Assembly: GCF_000244915.1 (NCBI RefSeq)
Contig: NZ_CM001442.1
Location: 124,001-188,000, forward strand
Source of the DNA: Bradyrhizobium sp. WSM471
GTDB taxonomy: Bacteria; Pseudomonadota; Alphaproteobacteria; Rhizobiales; Xanthobacteraceae
Length of the DNA: 64,000 nt
Direction of reading: 5' to 3'
The translations under genes and the position numbers were made by a program. The notes under the pieces were generated by a model, which made no database searches, was not told where the DNA came from, and saw nothing but the letters and a program-made list of their open reading frames with translations. Positions within the stretch are counted from its first letter, which is position 1; each line of letters begins with the position of its first letter. Positions 39,977 through 49,236 of the stretch are shown one piece after another.

Positions 39977-40027
39977 TGGAACGAGTAGCGGACTCGACCG
40001 CTTAGTTTCTGTGAAGGAGTCGAGACC

Positions 40028-40300
40028 ATGAGTGAAGGTCACGTTGCGTTCGAATACGAAGCCAAGAACGTCTCGCCAGAGACGCTGGCAACCCTCGGCG
40101 AAGGCCATATCGCCTATGTGAAGCAGATCCGCTCCGAGGATGTGCCGGGCCTGTTTCCCGAAGCGCCGAAGATCGCGCCGGGCCTCAAGCTCTTCGCGCT
40201 CCACGCCGCCGACGGTACGCCGATCATGCTGACCGACAGCCGCGAAGCCGCGATCGCCAACGCCTGGAGCAACGAGCTGCAAGCGGTGAGCGTGCACTGA
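40028..40300 (+). CDS. DUF1150 family protein
   Basis: Small protein of 90 residues (LGEGHIAYVKQIRSEDVPGLFPE, LFALHAADGTPIMLTDSREAAIANAWSNEL), matching the DUF1150 family that usually follows hsp20 in alphaproteobacteria. Function unknown; it may assist or be co-induced with the chaperone. A GAAGGAG box precedes the ATG by about ten bases, and a terminator follows. Confidence 0.9.
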   Translation: MSEGHVAFEYEAKNVSPETLATLGEGHIAYVKQIRSEDVPGLFPEAPKIAPGLKLFALHAADGTPIMLTDSREAAIANAWSNELQAVSVH

Positions 40301-40332
40301 GCACGCGCACGTCGCATTAATAGAATTTTGGC

Positions 40333-40369
40333 GGGCATGCCTTCGCAGGAAGGCGTGCCCGTTTGCTTT
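40333..40369 (+). terminator. Terminator of the hsp20-DUF1150 operon
   Basis: Twelve-base stem GGGCATGCCTTC/GAAGGCGTGCCC (one G-U pair) with a GCAG loop, followed by GTTTGCTTT. Confidence 0.88.
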
Positions 40370-40676
40370 GGGCGATACACGCCTATCCTCGCTGGAATGT
40401 GGCGCGCGAAATACTTCGTCGACGAGCGTTGGCATCATTTTTAGTAACGCGGGAGTCGCTCGCCAATGAGGGCGCTATGAGTCAAATCGACTCATTCGCG
40501 CATCAATACTGCCGCGCAACAGCTGCGCGATAGCGTGGTGAGAACAGATTGAGACGACGGCAGTGCCGAGTTCATCGCGGGGTCGAATCGATCGAGAGGC
40601 GTGCCTCTTTCATTGCGAGGAGCACTTGCGACGCAATGACGCTGTGTGCGGCGATAGCTCGCGTCCCGGATGCACC
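40370..40676. other. Intergenic region with repeat remnants
   Basis: No gene is apparent. A short palindrome TGAGTC/GACTCA lies at 40477-40493. Bases about 40600-40660 (CATTGCGAGGAGCACTTGCG, then ACGCAATGAC) look like a decayed copy of a common palindromic repeat. Confidence 0.5.
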
Positions 40677-41699
40677 TCAACGCCCGGCCGGAAGCAGTGC
40701 CCGCAGGATGTCCGGCTTCCAGGCTTGACGCGCGCTGTCGAAGGCCGCGAAATCATGATCGAACTGCCAATAGGCCCACGCCCAGCCAAGCCGCTCTGCG
40801 CTCCGCGCCACGAATGACAGATATCTCGTCCGTGCTTCGGCTGGAGCGGCCTCGTACACGCCAAACTCGCCGAGATAGATCGGGCGCTTTTCTCTTTGGG
40901 ACCAGGACCGAATCTTCTCGAAATCGGCGCGGGCCTTCTGTTCATCCTCCGGGGTACCCCAGTCGAGCGGGCCGATTCGCGAGAATGTGGGCGACCACGG
41001 TGCGCCCTGATGGGTGAAACGGATCGGAGCGTAATAGTGAAACGTGACGATCAGATTCCGGTCATCCGACGGGAGGACCAGGTCCTCGACCGGCATCTCG
41101 TCGACGTTGAGAACCGAAGCGATGACCGTCCGCCGGGGATTGGTGGCGCGGATGATGCCGAGGCACTCGTTCAAAAGGCCGTTCCAGCCGGTGGACGTCA
41201 TCTGCCCGCCCGGCTCATTGAGGACCTCGAAGACAAGCGCTGGATATTTCCCGGCATAGCGCGCGGCGATTTGGGTCCAGAACGATTTCAGCTTATCTGT
41301 GCACTCGGAGATGTCGCGCTGACAAACATGGGTATCGTGCTCGTCCAGGATCGGGATGAGATTTCGGGCGAGCACTTGCTCGATGACGCCATCGAGCCGC
41401 CTCAAGACGACTTCATCCATTATCTTCTCCGGGTTCATGAATTTAAAGCCGAAGAAATTGATCCGAACGTGCGAGAACCCGGCGCGTCTGATCGCAGTGA
41501 GGTTGTCCAGACGAAATGGCGCGTTTCGCCCTCCCTCCCAGACGCCGTCGTAGCCGAGGATGTTGATGCCGCGCCCCAATTTTGGAGGGGGGAGCGTGTT
41601 GGCCTGCCCGGCTGCCTCGGTCCGGAAGCAGATCGGAAGCACGGATAGTGCCAAGACAAGACGAAAAGCTACCGTCCAGCGGACGCGGATGGCATTCAT
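40677..41699 (-). CDS. Glycoside hydrolase family 5 protein (cellulase-like)
   Basis: Secreted or periplasmic endoglycanase of 340 residues. A signal-like hydrophobic segment (AFRLVLALSVLPICF) is followed by PKLGRGINILGYDGVW. The acid/base glutamate lies in VFEVLNEPGG and the nucleophile in IYLGEFGVY, with VTFHYYAP between, the GH5 pattern. Its ATG overlaps the stop of the upstream Wzy-like gene as ATGA, so it may trim or process the polysaccharide that the Wzy protein makes. Substrate unknown. Confidence 0.88.
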   Translation of the reverse strand: MNAIRVRWTVAFRLVLALSVLPICFRTEAAGQANTLPPPKLGRGINILGYDGVWEGGRNAPFRLDNLTAIRRAGFSHVRINFFGFKFMNPEKIMDEVVLRRLDGVIEQVLARNLIPILDEHDTHVCQRDISECTDKLKSFWTQIAARYAGKYPALVFEVLNEPGGQMTSTGWNGLLNECLGIIRATNPRRTVIASVLNVDEMPVEDLVLPSDDRNLIVTFHYYAPIRFTHQGAPWSPTFSRIGPLDWGTPEDEQKARADFEKIRSWSQREKRPIYLGEFGVYEAAPAEARTRYLSFVARSAERLGWAWAYWQFDHDFAAFDSARQAWKPDILRALLPAGR

Positions 41700-43096
41700 C
41701 CTGTTTGCCCCGTCATTGCTGCAGGCCCCTGCTGCGGCACCGGCCTGCACACTGCGAAGAAGAATGCGACGAGCAGCACCGACGTGAACATTGTCGAGCG
41801 AAGAAACATCGTCTCCGTGAAATTCGATTGAAAGCTCAGGACGACGAAGCCGATGATCAGCGCGCAGTGATAACGATCGATCGACCGGGTGGCGATCAAA
41901 TAGAGCACCTTTTCCGAGAACAGATAAACGCTCGTGACGAACAGCAAATATCCCAGAAATCCAGTTTCAATCGCGACCGCGATATAACCGCTATGGTAAT
42001 TGTCGAGCACCCAGCCATGATTCTGGTTGAAATAGTCGTAGATCGCGGGGCGCGTCCAGAATCCGTTGATGCCGAAGCCCAGCAACGGCGCATCGTTGAA
42101 ATGGCTGATGGCGTACTGCCAAATGAAGGTCCGCTCGGTCAAATCGACGGTCGCCTCGCCGAGATGGATGGAATCGTACCCCGTCACGTAAAAATACAGC
42201 ATCAGCAGAGCGGCCAGGATGCACATGATGAGTGGCAACACCGCATAGGTTTTCATGCAGCGGATCGACCACATGGAAGTCACGAGCAGGCCGCCCGCCG
42301 CAAATGCGACAGCGCCGGCACCACGCGACTCCGAGGCGATGACGCAGGTCGATGCCAGAATAAACGACACGAGGAATGCGATCCATCCCTGCCCCGTGAT
42401 CTTCTGATAACAGGCAAAGAACATCAGATATGCGCTGATAAAGCCGAGCGTCTGCTTCGATTCGTAGATTCCTTGCCACTGGCCGTTGTGCATCCAGCTC
42501 TGGTCGACGCCGATCTCGGGCACGAAGACCGCGCACAACGCCGAGGCGGCGACCAGAATGAACAACCCGAGCGCCGTGGATCCGACGATCTCGTCGATGT
42601 CGATACGCGTGATGAGGCAATACGCACCGAAAGTCGTCACCACAAGTGCAGCGCTCTTCATGATCGCTGCGATGGAAAGCGTGGTCCAGAGAACGGAAAT
42701 GGCCGCGAGAGCATAAAATGTGACCAACGCGATGAGATCTGGATTGGGCTGGATCCGGACGCACGGCCGTACGAAGATACTGGCATAGATCGAGACGATC
42801 CACATCAGCAGCGCGACCGCCTGCTGCACATAGCTCCACTCTGAAGGTAGTAGTGCGGGATGAAGAACACCCATTGATGCGATCACGTTGACGGTGATCG
42901 AGCTGCGGATCACGTTTCTGGCCAGCCGTTCCACGCCCGCGCTTGGCGCTTTCCAGATCGCGCTTTCATATGCATCGGAGTCCGCCGCGGTGTGCAGGGC
43001 GGCGCCGAGCTGACCACCCTGAAGCACGGTCGCTGGCCGCTCTTCCGCCGCGGCACCGATGTGCAGCGGCGCCCTTCCATTCCCAGTCACGTGCAT
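41696..43096 (-). CDS. O-antigen ligase/polymerase (Wzy_C) family membrane protein
   Basis: Polytopic inner-membrane protein of 466 residues with about ten hydrophobic segments and a large periplasmic loop containing ISHFNDAPLLGFGINGFWTRP and NYHSGYIAVAIETGFLGYLL, the Wzy_C/O-antigen-ligase signature. The first about 60 residues are hydrophilic. It probably polymerises or ligates an exopolysaccharide or O antigen. Composition is visibly less GC-rich than the neighbours, hinting at acquisition with the GH5 gene. The ATG at 43096 lacks a strong ribosome site, so the start could be internal. Confidence 0.85.
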   Translation of the reverse strand: MHVTGNGRAPLHIGAAAEERPATVLQGGQLGAALHTAADSDAYESAIWKAPSAGVERLARNVIRSSITVNVIASMGVLHPALLPSEWSYVQQAVALLMWIVSIYASIFVRPCVRIQPNPDLIALVTFYALAAISVLWTTLSIAAIMKSAALVVTTFGAYCLITRIDIDEIVGSTALGLFILVAASALCAVFVPEIGVDQSWMHNGQWQGIYESKQTLGFISAYLMFFACYQKITGQGWIAFLVSFILASTCVIASESRGAGAVAFAAGGLLVTSMWSIRCMKTYAVLPLIMCILAALLMLYFYVTGYDSIHLGEATVDLTERTFIWQYAISHFNDAPLLGFGINGFWTRPAIYDYFNQNHGWVLDNYHSGYIAVAIETGFLGYLLFVTSVYLFSEKVLYLIATRSIDRYHCALIIGFVVLSFQSNFTETMFLRSTMFTSVLLVAFFFAVCRPVPQQGPAAMTGQTG

Positions 43097-43272
43097 TCAG
43101 TCCACAACTGCGAACGGCCCTTGTTAGGGCCGCCCCATATGCCCCACGTCTCAAACGGGAAGATATTCGCGTCTTCTACCTTTGAGATCAAGATGAGCAT
43201 GACGAGATTGCTGCGTGCCGCGCAATCCAGGTGCCAGAATCGATCGGGCCTTATCCTGCAAGAAGGAGGGAG

Positions 43273-43734
43273 TTACGCCGCGGTCGCCGGCGGCAGTGCC
43301 AGCACCGAATAGATCGCCTGCGCATCGCGCGAGGCGCGGAGCTTCTTGGCGATGTCCTGGTCGCGGAGCAGTCGGGCGATGCGGGCCAGCGCCTTGAGGT
43401 GATCGGCGCCGGCGCCTTCTGGGGCGAGCAGCAGGAAGACGAGATCGACCGGCTGGCCGTCCATCGATTCGAAATCGATCGGACGATCGAGACGGGCGAA
43501 CAGGCCGAAGATCTTTTCAAGCTTGGGCAGCTTGCCGTGGGGAATGGCGACGCCGTAGCCGACCGCGGTGGTACCGAGCTTCTCGCGCTGCAGGAGCACC
43601 TCGAACACGGAACGTTCGTTCTGCCCGGTCAGCTCGGCGGCCCTGGCCGCGAGTTCCTGAAGCGCCTGCTTCTTGCTGTTGACCTTCAATGCCGGGAGAA
43701 TCGCCTCGGGCGCGACCAGATCGGTAATCGGCAT
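43273..43734 (-). CDS. ptsN: Nitrogen-PTS enzyme IIA (PtsN)
   Basis: Regulatory phosphoprotein of the nitrogen phosphotransferase system, 153 residues. The phosphorylated histidine is His66 in GYGVAIPHGKLPKL; RPIDFESMDGQPVDLVFLLLAPE is the usual following segment. In the classic rpoN cluster it adjusts potassium transport, sensor kinases and carbon/nitrogen balance. It ends the lptCAB-rpoN-hpf-ptsN series; a 236-base gap from hpf has no gene. A GCCCT/AGGGC hairpin lies beyond its 3' end near 43118-43131. Confidence 0.95.
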   Translation of the reverse strand: MPITDLVAPEAILPALKVNSKKQALQELAARAAELTGQNERSVFEVLLQREKLGTTAVGYGVAIPHGKLPKLEKIFGLFARLDRPIDFESMDGQPVDLVFLLLAPEGAGADHLKALARIARLLRDQDIAKKLRASRDAQAIYSVLALPPATAA

Positions 43735-43970
43735 GGAAGTCTTCCGAGGTGAATGAAAACGTCAGGTTCCGAATTGGCCAGCCTGGACAAAGAACCTGGG
43801 CGGGCCGACGTCGAGAAGTTGAAGCAGGAGGCGGACTTAGCTCGCCCCTGATGTGGGGGGCTTCTACTCCAACGCAATCCCGGTGCCAACTCCCGCGTGC
43901 AGCTTTGCCCCGGTCATTGTTAAGGCGGAAAGGGGCCCGGGGCGGGGTTCCAGGGTGTCGCCCAATGGCC

Positions 43971-44588
43971 TCAGGCCTTGCCCTCCACCTTGCCATCCGC
44001 CTTGACCCCCGGGGGGTCGATCCACCCGACATTGCCGTCCGCCCGGCGGTATATGATGTTCACCCGGCCGGAGGAGCCGTGCTGAAACACCAGGCAAGGC
44101 GCCCCGCTGAGGTCGAGTTCCATGACCGCTTCGCTGACGGACAGCGGCTTCAGCGAGGTGGTGGCCTCGGCGATGATGACGGGGCTGTAGCCGGTGATCT
44201 CGTCCTCGTCCTCACCCTCGCCCGGGGCCTCCAGCACGTAGCTGGTGGCATCCATGGCGGCCAGCGCCGCGGAGGCGACATGGGCCTTGCGGGCGGAGCG
44301 GTCCTTGAGCCGGCTCTTGTAGCGCTTGAGCCGCTTCTCGATCATCAGCAGCGCCTGGTCGGCACTGGCATAAGCGTCCGGTGCGTTCGAATCGGCCTCG
44401 AGCGTAATTCCCGAATCAAGATGCAGCGCACAGTCGGTGCGGAAGCCGAAGCCGTCCTTGCTCAGCGTGATGTGACCGGAGTAATTGCCGTCGAAATATT
44501 TGCGCAGGACCTCTTCAGTCCGGTCGGTGACGCGGCCGCGCAGGGCCTCGCCGACGTTGACGCTCTTTCCCGAGATGCGGAGAGTCAT
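43971..44588 (-). CDS. hpf: Ribosome hibernation-promoting factor, long form
   Basis: Long HPF/RaiA of 205 residues that dimerises idle ribosomes into 100S particles. N-terminal domain MTLRISGKSVNVGEALRGRVTD...HITLSKDGFGF is the S30AE fold; the C-terminal domain (about 145-195, VIIAEATTSLKPLSVSEAVMELDL and RVNIIYRRADGNVGWI) is the dimerisation module. A linker around residues 115-140 is acidic (GEGEDEDE). Located between rpoN and ptsN as usual. Confidence 0.95.
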   Translation of the reverse strand: MTLRISGKSVNVGEALRGRVTDRTEEVLRKYFDGNYSGHITLSKDGFGFRTDCALHLDSGITLEADSNAPDAYASADQALLMIEKRLKRYKSRLKDRSARKAHVASAALAAMDATSYVLEAPGEGEDEDEITGYSPVIIAEATTSLKPLSVSEAVMELDLSGAPCLVFQHGSSGRVNIIYRRADGNVGWIDPPGVKADGKVEGKA

Positions 44589-44668
44589 GTGAACCTCGCT
44601 TGGTTCGTGCCTGGCCAGGATCGGGCCCGATAGCAGATCGAGAGTAGCGCGATTTGGCGCCGGCGCAA

Positions 44669-46282
44669 TCAGGCCGGTTCGGGATTGCGGGAGCGATCGG
44701 CCATGGCGGTGGAGAGGACGTTACCAAGAGCGCTCTGCTTGTCGCGACGGCGTTGCACCGAGGAAGGAATGCGCATGGCTTCGCGGTACTTCGCGACCGT
44801 GCGGCGGGCGATATCAATGCCCGAGCCGCGCAAGCGTTCCACGATCGTGTCGTCGGACAGGATCGCGGACGGCGCCTCCGCATCGATCAGCTGCTTGATG
44901 TGGTGGCGCACGGCTTCGGCCGAATGCGCCTCGCCGCCATCGGCCGATGCGATCGAGGCCGTGAAGAAATATTTCAGCTCGAACGTGCCGCGATTGGTCG
45001 CCATGTATTTGTTGGCGGTGACGCGCGACACCGTGGATTCATGCATCTGGATGGCGTCGGCGACGGCCTTCAGATTCAGCGGTCGCAGATGCGCCACGCC
45101 ATGGGTGAAGAAGCCGTCCTGCTGGCGCACGATCTCGGTTGCGACTTTCAGGATGGTGCGGGCGCGCTGGTCGAGCGCGCGCACCAGCCAGGTCGCGTTC
45201 TGAAGCGCGTCGGTGAAATAGGATTTGTCGCCGTCCTTGCCGATCTTCTTCGAGAGCTGCGAATAGTAGGTCTGGTTGACCAGCACGCGCGGCAAGGTGT
45301 CGCTGTTGAGCTCGACATGCCAACCGCCATCGGGACCGGGGCGGACATAGACATCGGGCACCATGGTCTGGAGCCGGGCCGAGCCGAACTTCATGCCGGG
45401 CTTGGGATTGAGCCGGCGGATCTCGCCGATCATGTCGGCGATGTCCTCGTCGTCGACGCCGCAGACCTTGCGCAAGGCCGCGACGTCGCGTTTGGCGAGG
45501 AGATCGAGATGCTCGACCAGGGCCTGCATCGCGGGATCGTAGCGGTCGAGCTCGCGGAGCTGGATCGCCAGGCATTCGCTCAGATTGCGTGCGCAGACGC
45601 CGGGCGGATCGAATTTCTGCAGCACGGCAAGAACGTTCTCGACATCCTGTTGCGATGCGCCCAGCCGTTCAGCGGCCTGGCCGAGATCCGGTGGCAAATA
45701 GCCGGCCTCGTCGACGAGGTCGATCAAATACTGGCCGATCATGCGCTGCGCGGCCCCGGTGAAGGCAACCGAGAGCTGCTCGGCGAGATGGTCGCCGAGC
45801 GTGGTTTCCGCGGCAACAAAGGCTTCGAGATTGTAGTCCTCGTCACCGGAGGCGCCGCCGCCCCATTCGGTATAGGTGGTCGGCGCCGCATCCTGGGCGT
45901 TGCGCGCGGCCGCCTCGGCCGGTTCCTCGGAGAAGACGTTGTCCAGGCCGGTGTCCAGGGTCTGCTCGATCTCGGCGCGGGTGCCGAGATCCTTGCTCAT
46001 CCACTCTTCCTGGCCGGGCTCGAAGGCTTCGCCCGGGCCGCCGCCCGGCTCGTCGTTGTGGCCGCCGTCGCTGTCGTTGAACTGGCCCGTTTCGGCCGGG
46101 CCCTCGCCCGCGGGCGGCTCGTCATTGGCCCGTTCCAGCAGGGGGTTACGCTCGAGTTCCTCTTCGACGAAGGTCGTGAGATCGAGATTGGACAATTGCA
46201 GCAGCTTGATCGCCTGCATCAACTGCGGCGTCATGACCAGCGACTGCGATTGCCGGAACTCTAATCTCTGCGAAAGCGCCAT
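44669..46282 (-). CDS. rpoN: RNA polymerase sigma-54 factor
   Basis: Sigma-54, 537 residues, directing -24/-12 promoters with enhancer-binding activators. Region I QSLVMTPQLMQAIKLLQLSNLDL is glutamine/leucine-rich; an acidic region II follows (about residues 55-130); the core-binding segment and the RpoN box ARRTVAKYREAMRIPSSVQRR at the C-terminus are present. Bradyrhizobium often has two rpoN copies; this is the one in the hpf-ptsN cluster. Confidence 0.96.
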   Translation of the reverse strand: MALSQRLEFRQSQSLVMTPQLMQAIKLLQLSNLDLTTFVEEELERNPLLERANDEPPAGEGPAETGQFNDSDGGHNDEPGGGPGEAFEPGQEEWMSKDLGTRAEIEQTLDTGLDNVFSEEPAEAAARNAQDAAPTTYTEWGGGASGDEDYNLEAFVAAETTLGDHLAEQLSVAFTGAAQRMIGQYLIDLVDEAGYLPPDLGQAAERLGASQQDVENVLAVLQKFDPPGVCARNLSECLAIQLRELDRYDPAMQALVEHLDLLAKRDVAALRKVCGVDDEDIADMIGEIRRLNPKPGMKFGSARLQTMVPDVYVRPGPDGGWHVELNSDTLPRVLVNQTYYSQLSKKIGKDGDKSYFTDALQNATWLVRALDQRARTILKVATEIVRQQDGFFTHGVAHLRPLNLKAVADAIQMHESTVSRVTANKYMATNRGTFELKYFFTASIASADGGEAHSAEAVRHHIKQLIDAEAPSAILSDDTIVERLRGSGIDIARRTVAKYREAMRIPSSVQRRRDKQSALGNVLSTAMADRSRNPEPA

Positions 46283-46372
46283 GAAGCAAGAACCGATCCC
46301 AAAAGTTGGTCCGATTTTTGCTTATCCTAGTCCAAGCCCGATGTACACGTCTTGACGAAATCGAAAAACGGG

Positions 46373-47383
46373 CTAGAGGCGGAATTCCTCGCCAAGGTAA
46401 AGGCGGCGCACGTCCGGATCGGCGACGATCTCATCCGGGCTGCCCTCGGTCAGGATTTCACCGGCATAGACGATGTAGGCGCGATCGGTAAGGCCGAGCG
46501 TCTCGCGCACATTGTGGTCGGTGATCAGCACGCCGATGCCGCGGTTGGTGAGGTGGCGGACGAGGTCCTGGATGTCGCCGACCGCGATCGGATCGATGCC
46601 GGCAAAGGGCTCGTCGAGCAGCATGTAGTTCGGACGCGTCGCCAGCGCACGCGCAATCTCGACGCGCCGCCGCTCACCGCCGGACAGCGCGATCGACGGC
46701 GATTTCCGCAGGCGCGTGATGTTGAATTCGTCGAGCAGCGAGTCGAGCTGCTGCTCGCGCTTCTTGCGCGAGGGCTCGACCACTTCGAGCACGGCGCGAA
46801 TGTTCTGCTCGACGGTGAGGCCGCGGAAGATCGAGGCTTCCTGCGGCAAATAGCCGATCCCGAGCCGCGCGCGCTGATACATCGGCAGCTTGGTGACGTC
46901 GTGGCCGTCGAGCTCGATCGCGCCGCGATCGGCCTTGATCAGGCCGGTGATCATGTAGAACACGGTGGTCTTGCCGGCGCCGTTGGGGCCGAGTAGGCCG
47001 ACCGCTTCGCCGCGGCGCACATAGATGCTGACGCCGCGCACGACCTGGCGGCTGCCAAAGCTCTTTTCCACGCTATGCACAGCCAGGAAGCCCGGGCGCT
47101 TCAAGAGCTGAGGCCCGCTGGCGCCGTTGGGCCTGCCGGCAGCCCTGACGGGATGAACCGCCTGGGCCCGAGGCTGCTCGGCCTGATAGTCGCCTTGATA
47201 GTCCCCTTGGAACTGATCGGGCGCATGCATCGGCTGGTTACGGGCGATCGGCGGCGCGTCCCTGACCGGGCTGGCCACGAGACCACCGACGCTGTCACCG
47301 AGCGCGGTGATGTCCTGGCGCGCAAATCCTGGCCGGCCGCGTTTGGCGGGGCGCCGACGGAACATGCTGAAGAGATCGACCAT
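46373..47383 (-). CDS. lptB: LPS export ABC transporter ATPase LptB with long N-terminal extension
   Basis: ATPase of the LptB2FG complex that pulls lipopolysaccharide to the outer membrane. Walker A GPNGAGKT (132-139), signature [15 protein letters not shown], Walker [13 protein letters not shown] and H loop TDHN are all present. The ATPase begins near residue 99; the preceding 98 residues are extra, polar and low in complexity, with GDYQGDYQ. Typical LptB is about 240 residues, this one 336. An internal start cannot be excluded, but the frame is open and the extension begins with a clean MVDLFSMF. Located downstream of lptC-lptA. Confidence 0.93.
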   Translation of the reverse strand: MVDLFSMFRRRPAKRGRPGFARQDITALGDSVGGLVASPVRDAPPIARNQPMHAPDQFQGDYQGDYQAEQPRAQAVHPVRAAGRPNGASGPQLLKRPGFLAVHSVEKSFGSRQVVRGVSIYVRRGEAVGLLGPNGAGKTTVFYMITGLIKADRGAIELDGHDVTKLPMYQRARLGIGYLPQEASIFRGLTVEQNIRAVLEVVEPSRKKREQQLDSLLDEFNITRLRKSPSIALSGGERRRVEIARALATRPNYMLLDEPFAGIDPIAVGDIQDLVRHLTNRGIGVLITDHNVRETLGLTDRAYIVYAGEILTEGSPDEIVADPDVRRLYLGEEFRL

Positions 47384-47647
47384 CCCCGCCTTCTAGCCTT
47401 TCGCGACGATCCTGCGCGGTCTTCGCGCGATCTGCCGCGCCGGCCTCAGGATTCGCCGACGCAGCATGAATGAAGGGATGTCTCATGCCCAGTGAAACAC
47501 GCCCGAAAAGCGGCGAACCCCGCTCGAAAGCCCTTCGCGTAGATACAGTCTCGGCGGGCAAGCTTCAACCTCGGATCGGGCGTGATCAACCCAAGCACCT
47601 GGAATCGCTCTTCAAATTTACTTTGGCGGACTTGGGCTTACGTTGAT

Positions 47648-48358
47648 TTATTTGGGCTTGGTTGCGCCAGGCAATTGCAGAGGTCCCGCGCCGGGCTTGC
47701 CCGCGCCGCCGGATCCGCAATCATTGCCGCCGCCCTGGGGCAGCAGCGCCTGCACACGGCCGCTGTCGGATTCCACACGCGACACGCCGGTGGTCATGTC
47801 GACCGCCAGACGGTCGCCACGCAGCACGTTCTTGCACTGCGTCAAGACGACGCCGCCGAGCATGGTGATGAGATTGGTCCTGGTGTCGAACACGGCGGTC
47901 TCGCCCGTCACCACCTGGTCCTTCTGAGTGACGACGACATTGCCGCGCGCCTCCAGCCGCTTGATCGAGGAGTTCCCACCCGGCCCCGGCGTCGCCGACT
48001 GCATCGGCGCACCCTTTGCCGTCTTCGCCGCAGGCTGCGGCGTGGCCGGCTTGTCGCCGCCCGAATCGTAAAACACCACCAGCGTCTTCGAGGTCATGGT
48101 GGTGTCGCCCTGAATGACCTTCACATTGCCGGAGAAGGTCGCTTCCTTTTTCTTGTCGCGCATCTCGAGCGAAGCGGCTTCGATCTGGATCGGCTGATCG
48201 CGGTTCTGCGAGAAGCCCTGCATCGCGTTGGGGACGCCTTGCATCGTGCTCTGTGCGATGGCCGCACCCGTCGCGATCAGTGCGATGCCGACGGCGAGCG
48301 CGGCCGCACCAGGGATGACGCGCCGCTTGTCATTGTTGCGCGGAAAAAACCTGATCAT
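47648..48358 (-). CDS. lptA: LptA/OstA-like periplasmic LPS transport protein
   Basis: Periplasmic bridge protein of about 236 residues. It has a signal peptide (VIPGAAALAVGIALIATGAAIAQS), then the OstA-like repeats IQIEAASLEMRDKKKEATFSGNVKVIQGDTTMTSKTL and RLEARGNVVVTQKDQVVTGETAVFDTRTN. Start ATG 48358 is used; GTG 48367 would overlap the lptC stop as GTGA. The tail is Pro/Gly-rich. Sits between lptC and lptB. Confidence 0.9.
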   Translation of the reverse strand: MIRFFPRNNDKRRVIPGAAALAVGIALIATGAAIAQSTMQGVPNAMQGFSQNRDQPIQIEAASLEMRDKKKEATFSGNVKVIQGDTTMTSKTLVVFYDSGGDKPATPQPAAKTAKGAPMQSATPGPGGNSSIKRLEARGNVVVTQKDQVVTGETAVFDTRTNLITMLGGVVLTQCKNVLRGDRLAVDMTTGVSRVESDSGRVQALLPQGGGNDCGSGGAGKPGAGPLQLPGATKPK

Positions 48359-48363
48359 GAAAA

Positions 48364-49092
48364 TCACTTTGAATTGGCGGACTTGTTCTGGGGCGTACGT
48401 GTCTTCGCTGGCGACGCGGGCTCGGCCGGCGCAGGCTGAGCGGCGGCAGGGTCGTCCAGCTTGTCGAGGTGCATCACCACATTGCCTTCGAAGCGGATGA
48501 CGTCTCCGCCCTCCGTGATCCGCAGCCGATCGGCGGTCAGCGTTCCGTTGGTCAGCTTGACGTCGACATGCTCGTCCGAGGAGACCGTGCCCTTGCCCAT
48601 GTCGACGAAGGCCGAGTTCAGTCGCGCCTCGTAGCCGCTCGAGGTGCGCAGGAAGATGTCCTTGTGCAGGTCGAGCTGCTGCTGCTTGTTGTCGAACCGC
48701 CCAGTGCGGGCATCGAGGAACAGCGTCGATTGATCTTCCATCAGCACCTTCGCGCGCAGATCGTGGAGATCGACATGATCGGGATCGGTGATGTCCTGGG
48801 TCGCGGTCTTGGCCCAGAGCTCATAGGGCCGCTGATCCGGCGTGAAGCCGGACATATGCGGCGATTCCATCGTGATCTTGGTGCCTGTCACCACGAGATT
48901 TCCGGAGTCGAGCTTCACGGGAATCTGGAAGGGGTTGAAAATGGTCGAGATGAGGACGAGCAGACCCATTGCCGCAGCTACTGTCGCCGGCACCGCGATG
49001 CGCAGAATCCGCACCAGGCGGCTGTGGCGCGCCGCGCTGGCGAACTTCGCCGCAAGCGCGGCATCATAGGTGACATTATGGGCCGAATTCAC
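48364..49092 (-). CDS. lptC: LPS export protein LptC
   Basis: Bitopic inner-membrane protein, 242 residues, linking LptB2FG to LptA. One membrane helix lies near residues 30-50 (IAVPATVAAAMGLLVLIST); the periplasmic part has the LptC fold pattern GTKITMESPHMSGFTPDQRPYELWAKTATQD and GYEARLNSAFVDMGKGTVSSDEHVDV. The C-terminal tail is Pro/Ala/Lys-rich. First gene of the lptC-lptA-lptB group. Confidence 0.9.
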   Translation of the reverse strand: MNSAHNVTYDAALAAKFASAARHSRLVRILRIAVPATVAAAMGLLVLISTIFNPFQIPVKLDSGNLVVTGTKITMESPHMSGFTPDQRPYELWAKTATQDITDPDHVDLHDLRAKVLMEDQSTLFLDARTGRFDNKQQQLDLHKDIFLRTSSGYEARLNSAFVDMGKGTVSSDEHVDVKLTNGTLTADRLRITEGGDVIRFEGNVVMHLDKLDDPAAAQPAPAEPASPAKTRTPQNKSANSK

Positions 49093-49236
49093 CTGGGCTC
49101 CTGAGGTGTCGCTCGCCTTGTCCGGCTGGCGGGCGCCCCATTGTAGCCGGCAACGCCAGAATATGCAGCCAGCGACAGGCCGTTACGAAAGTGTCTGAAA
49201 CGGGGCGACCGCCCCACCTGGCCGCCACCCGAAACG

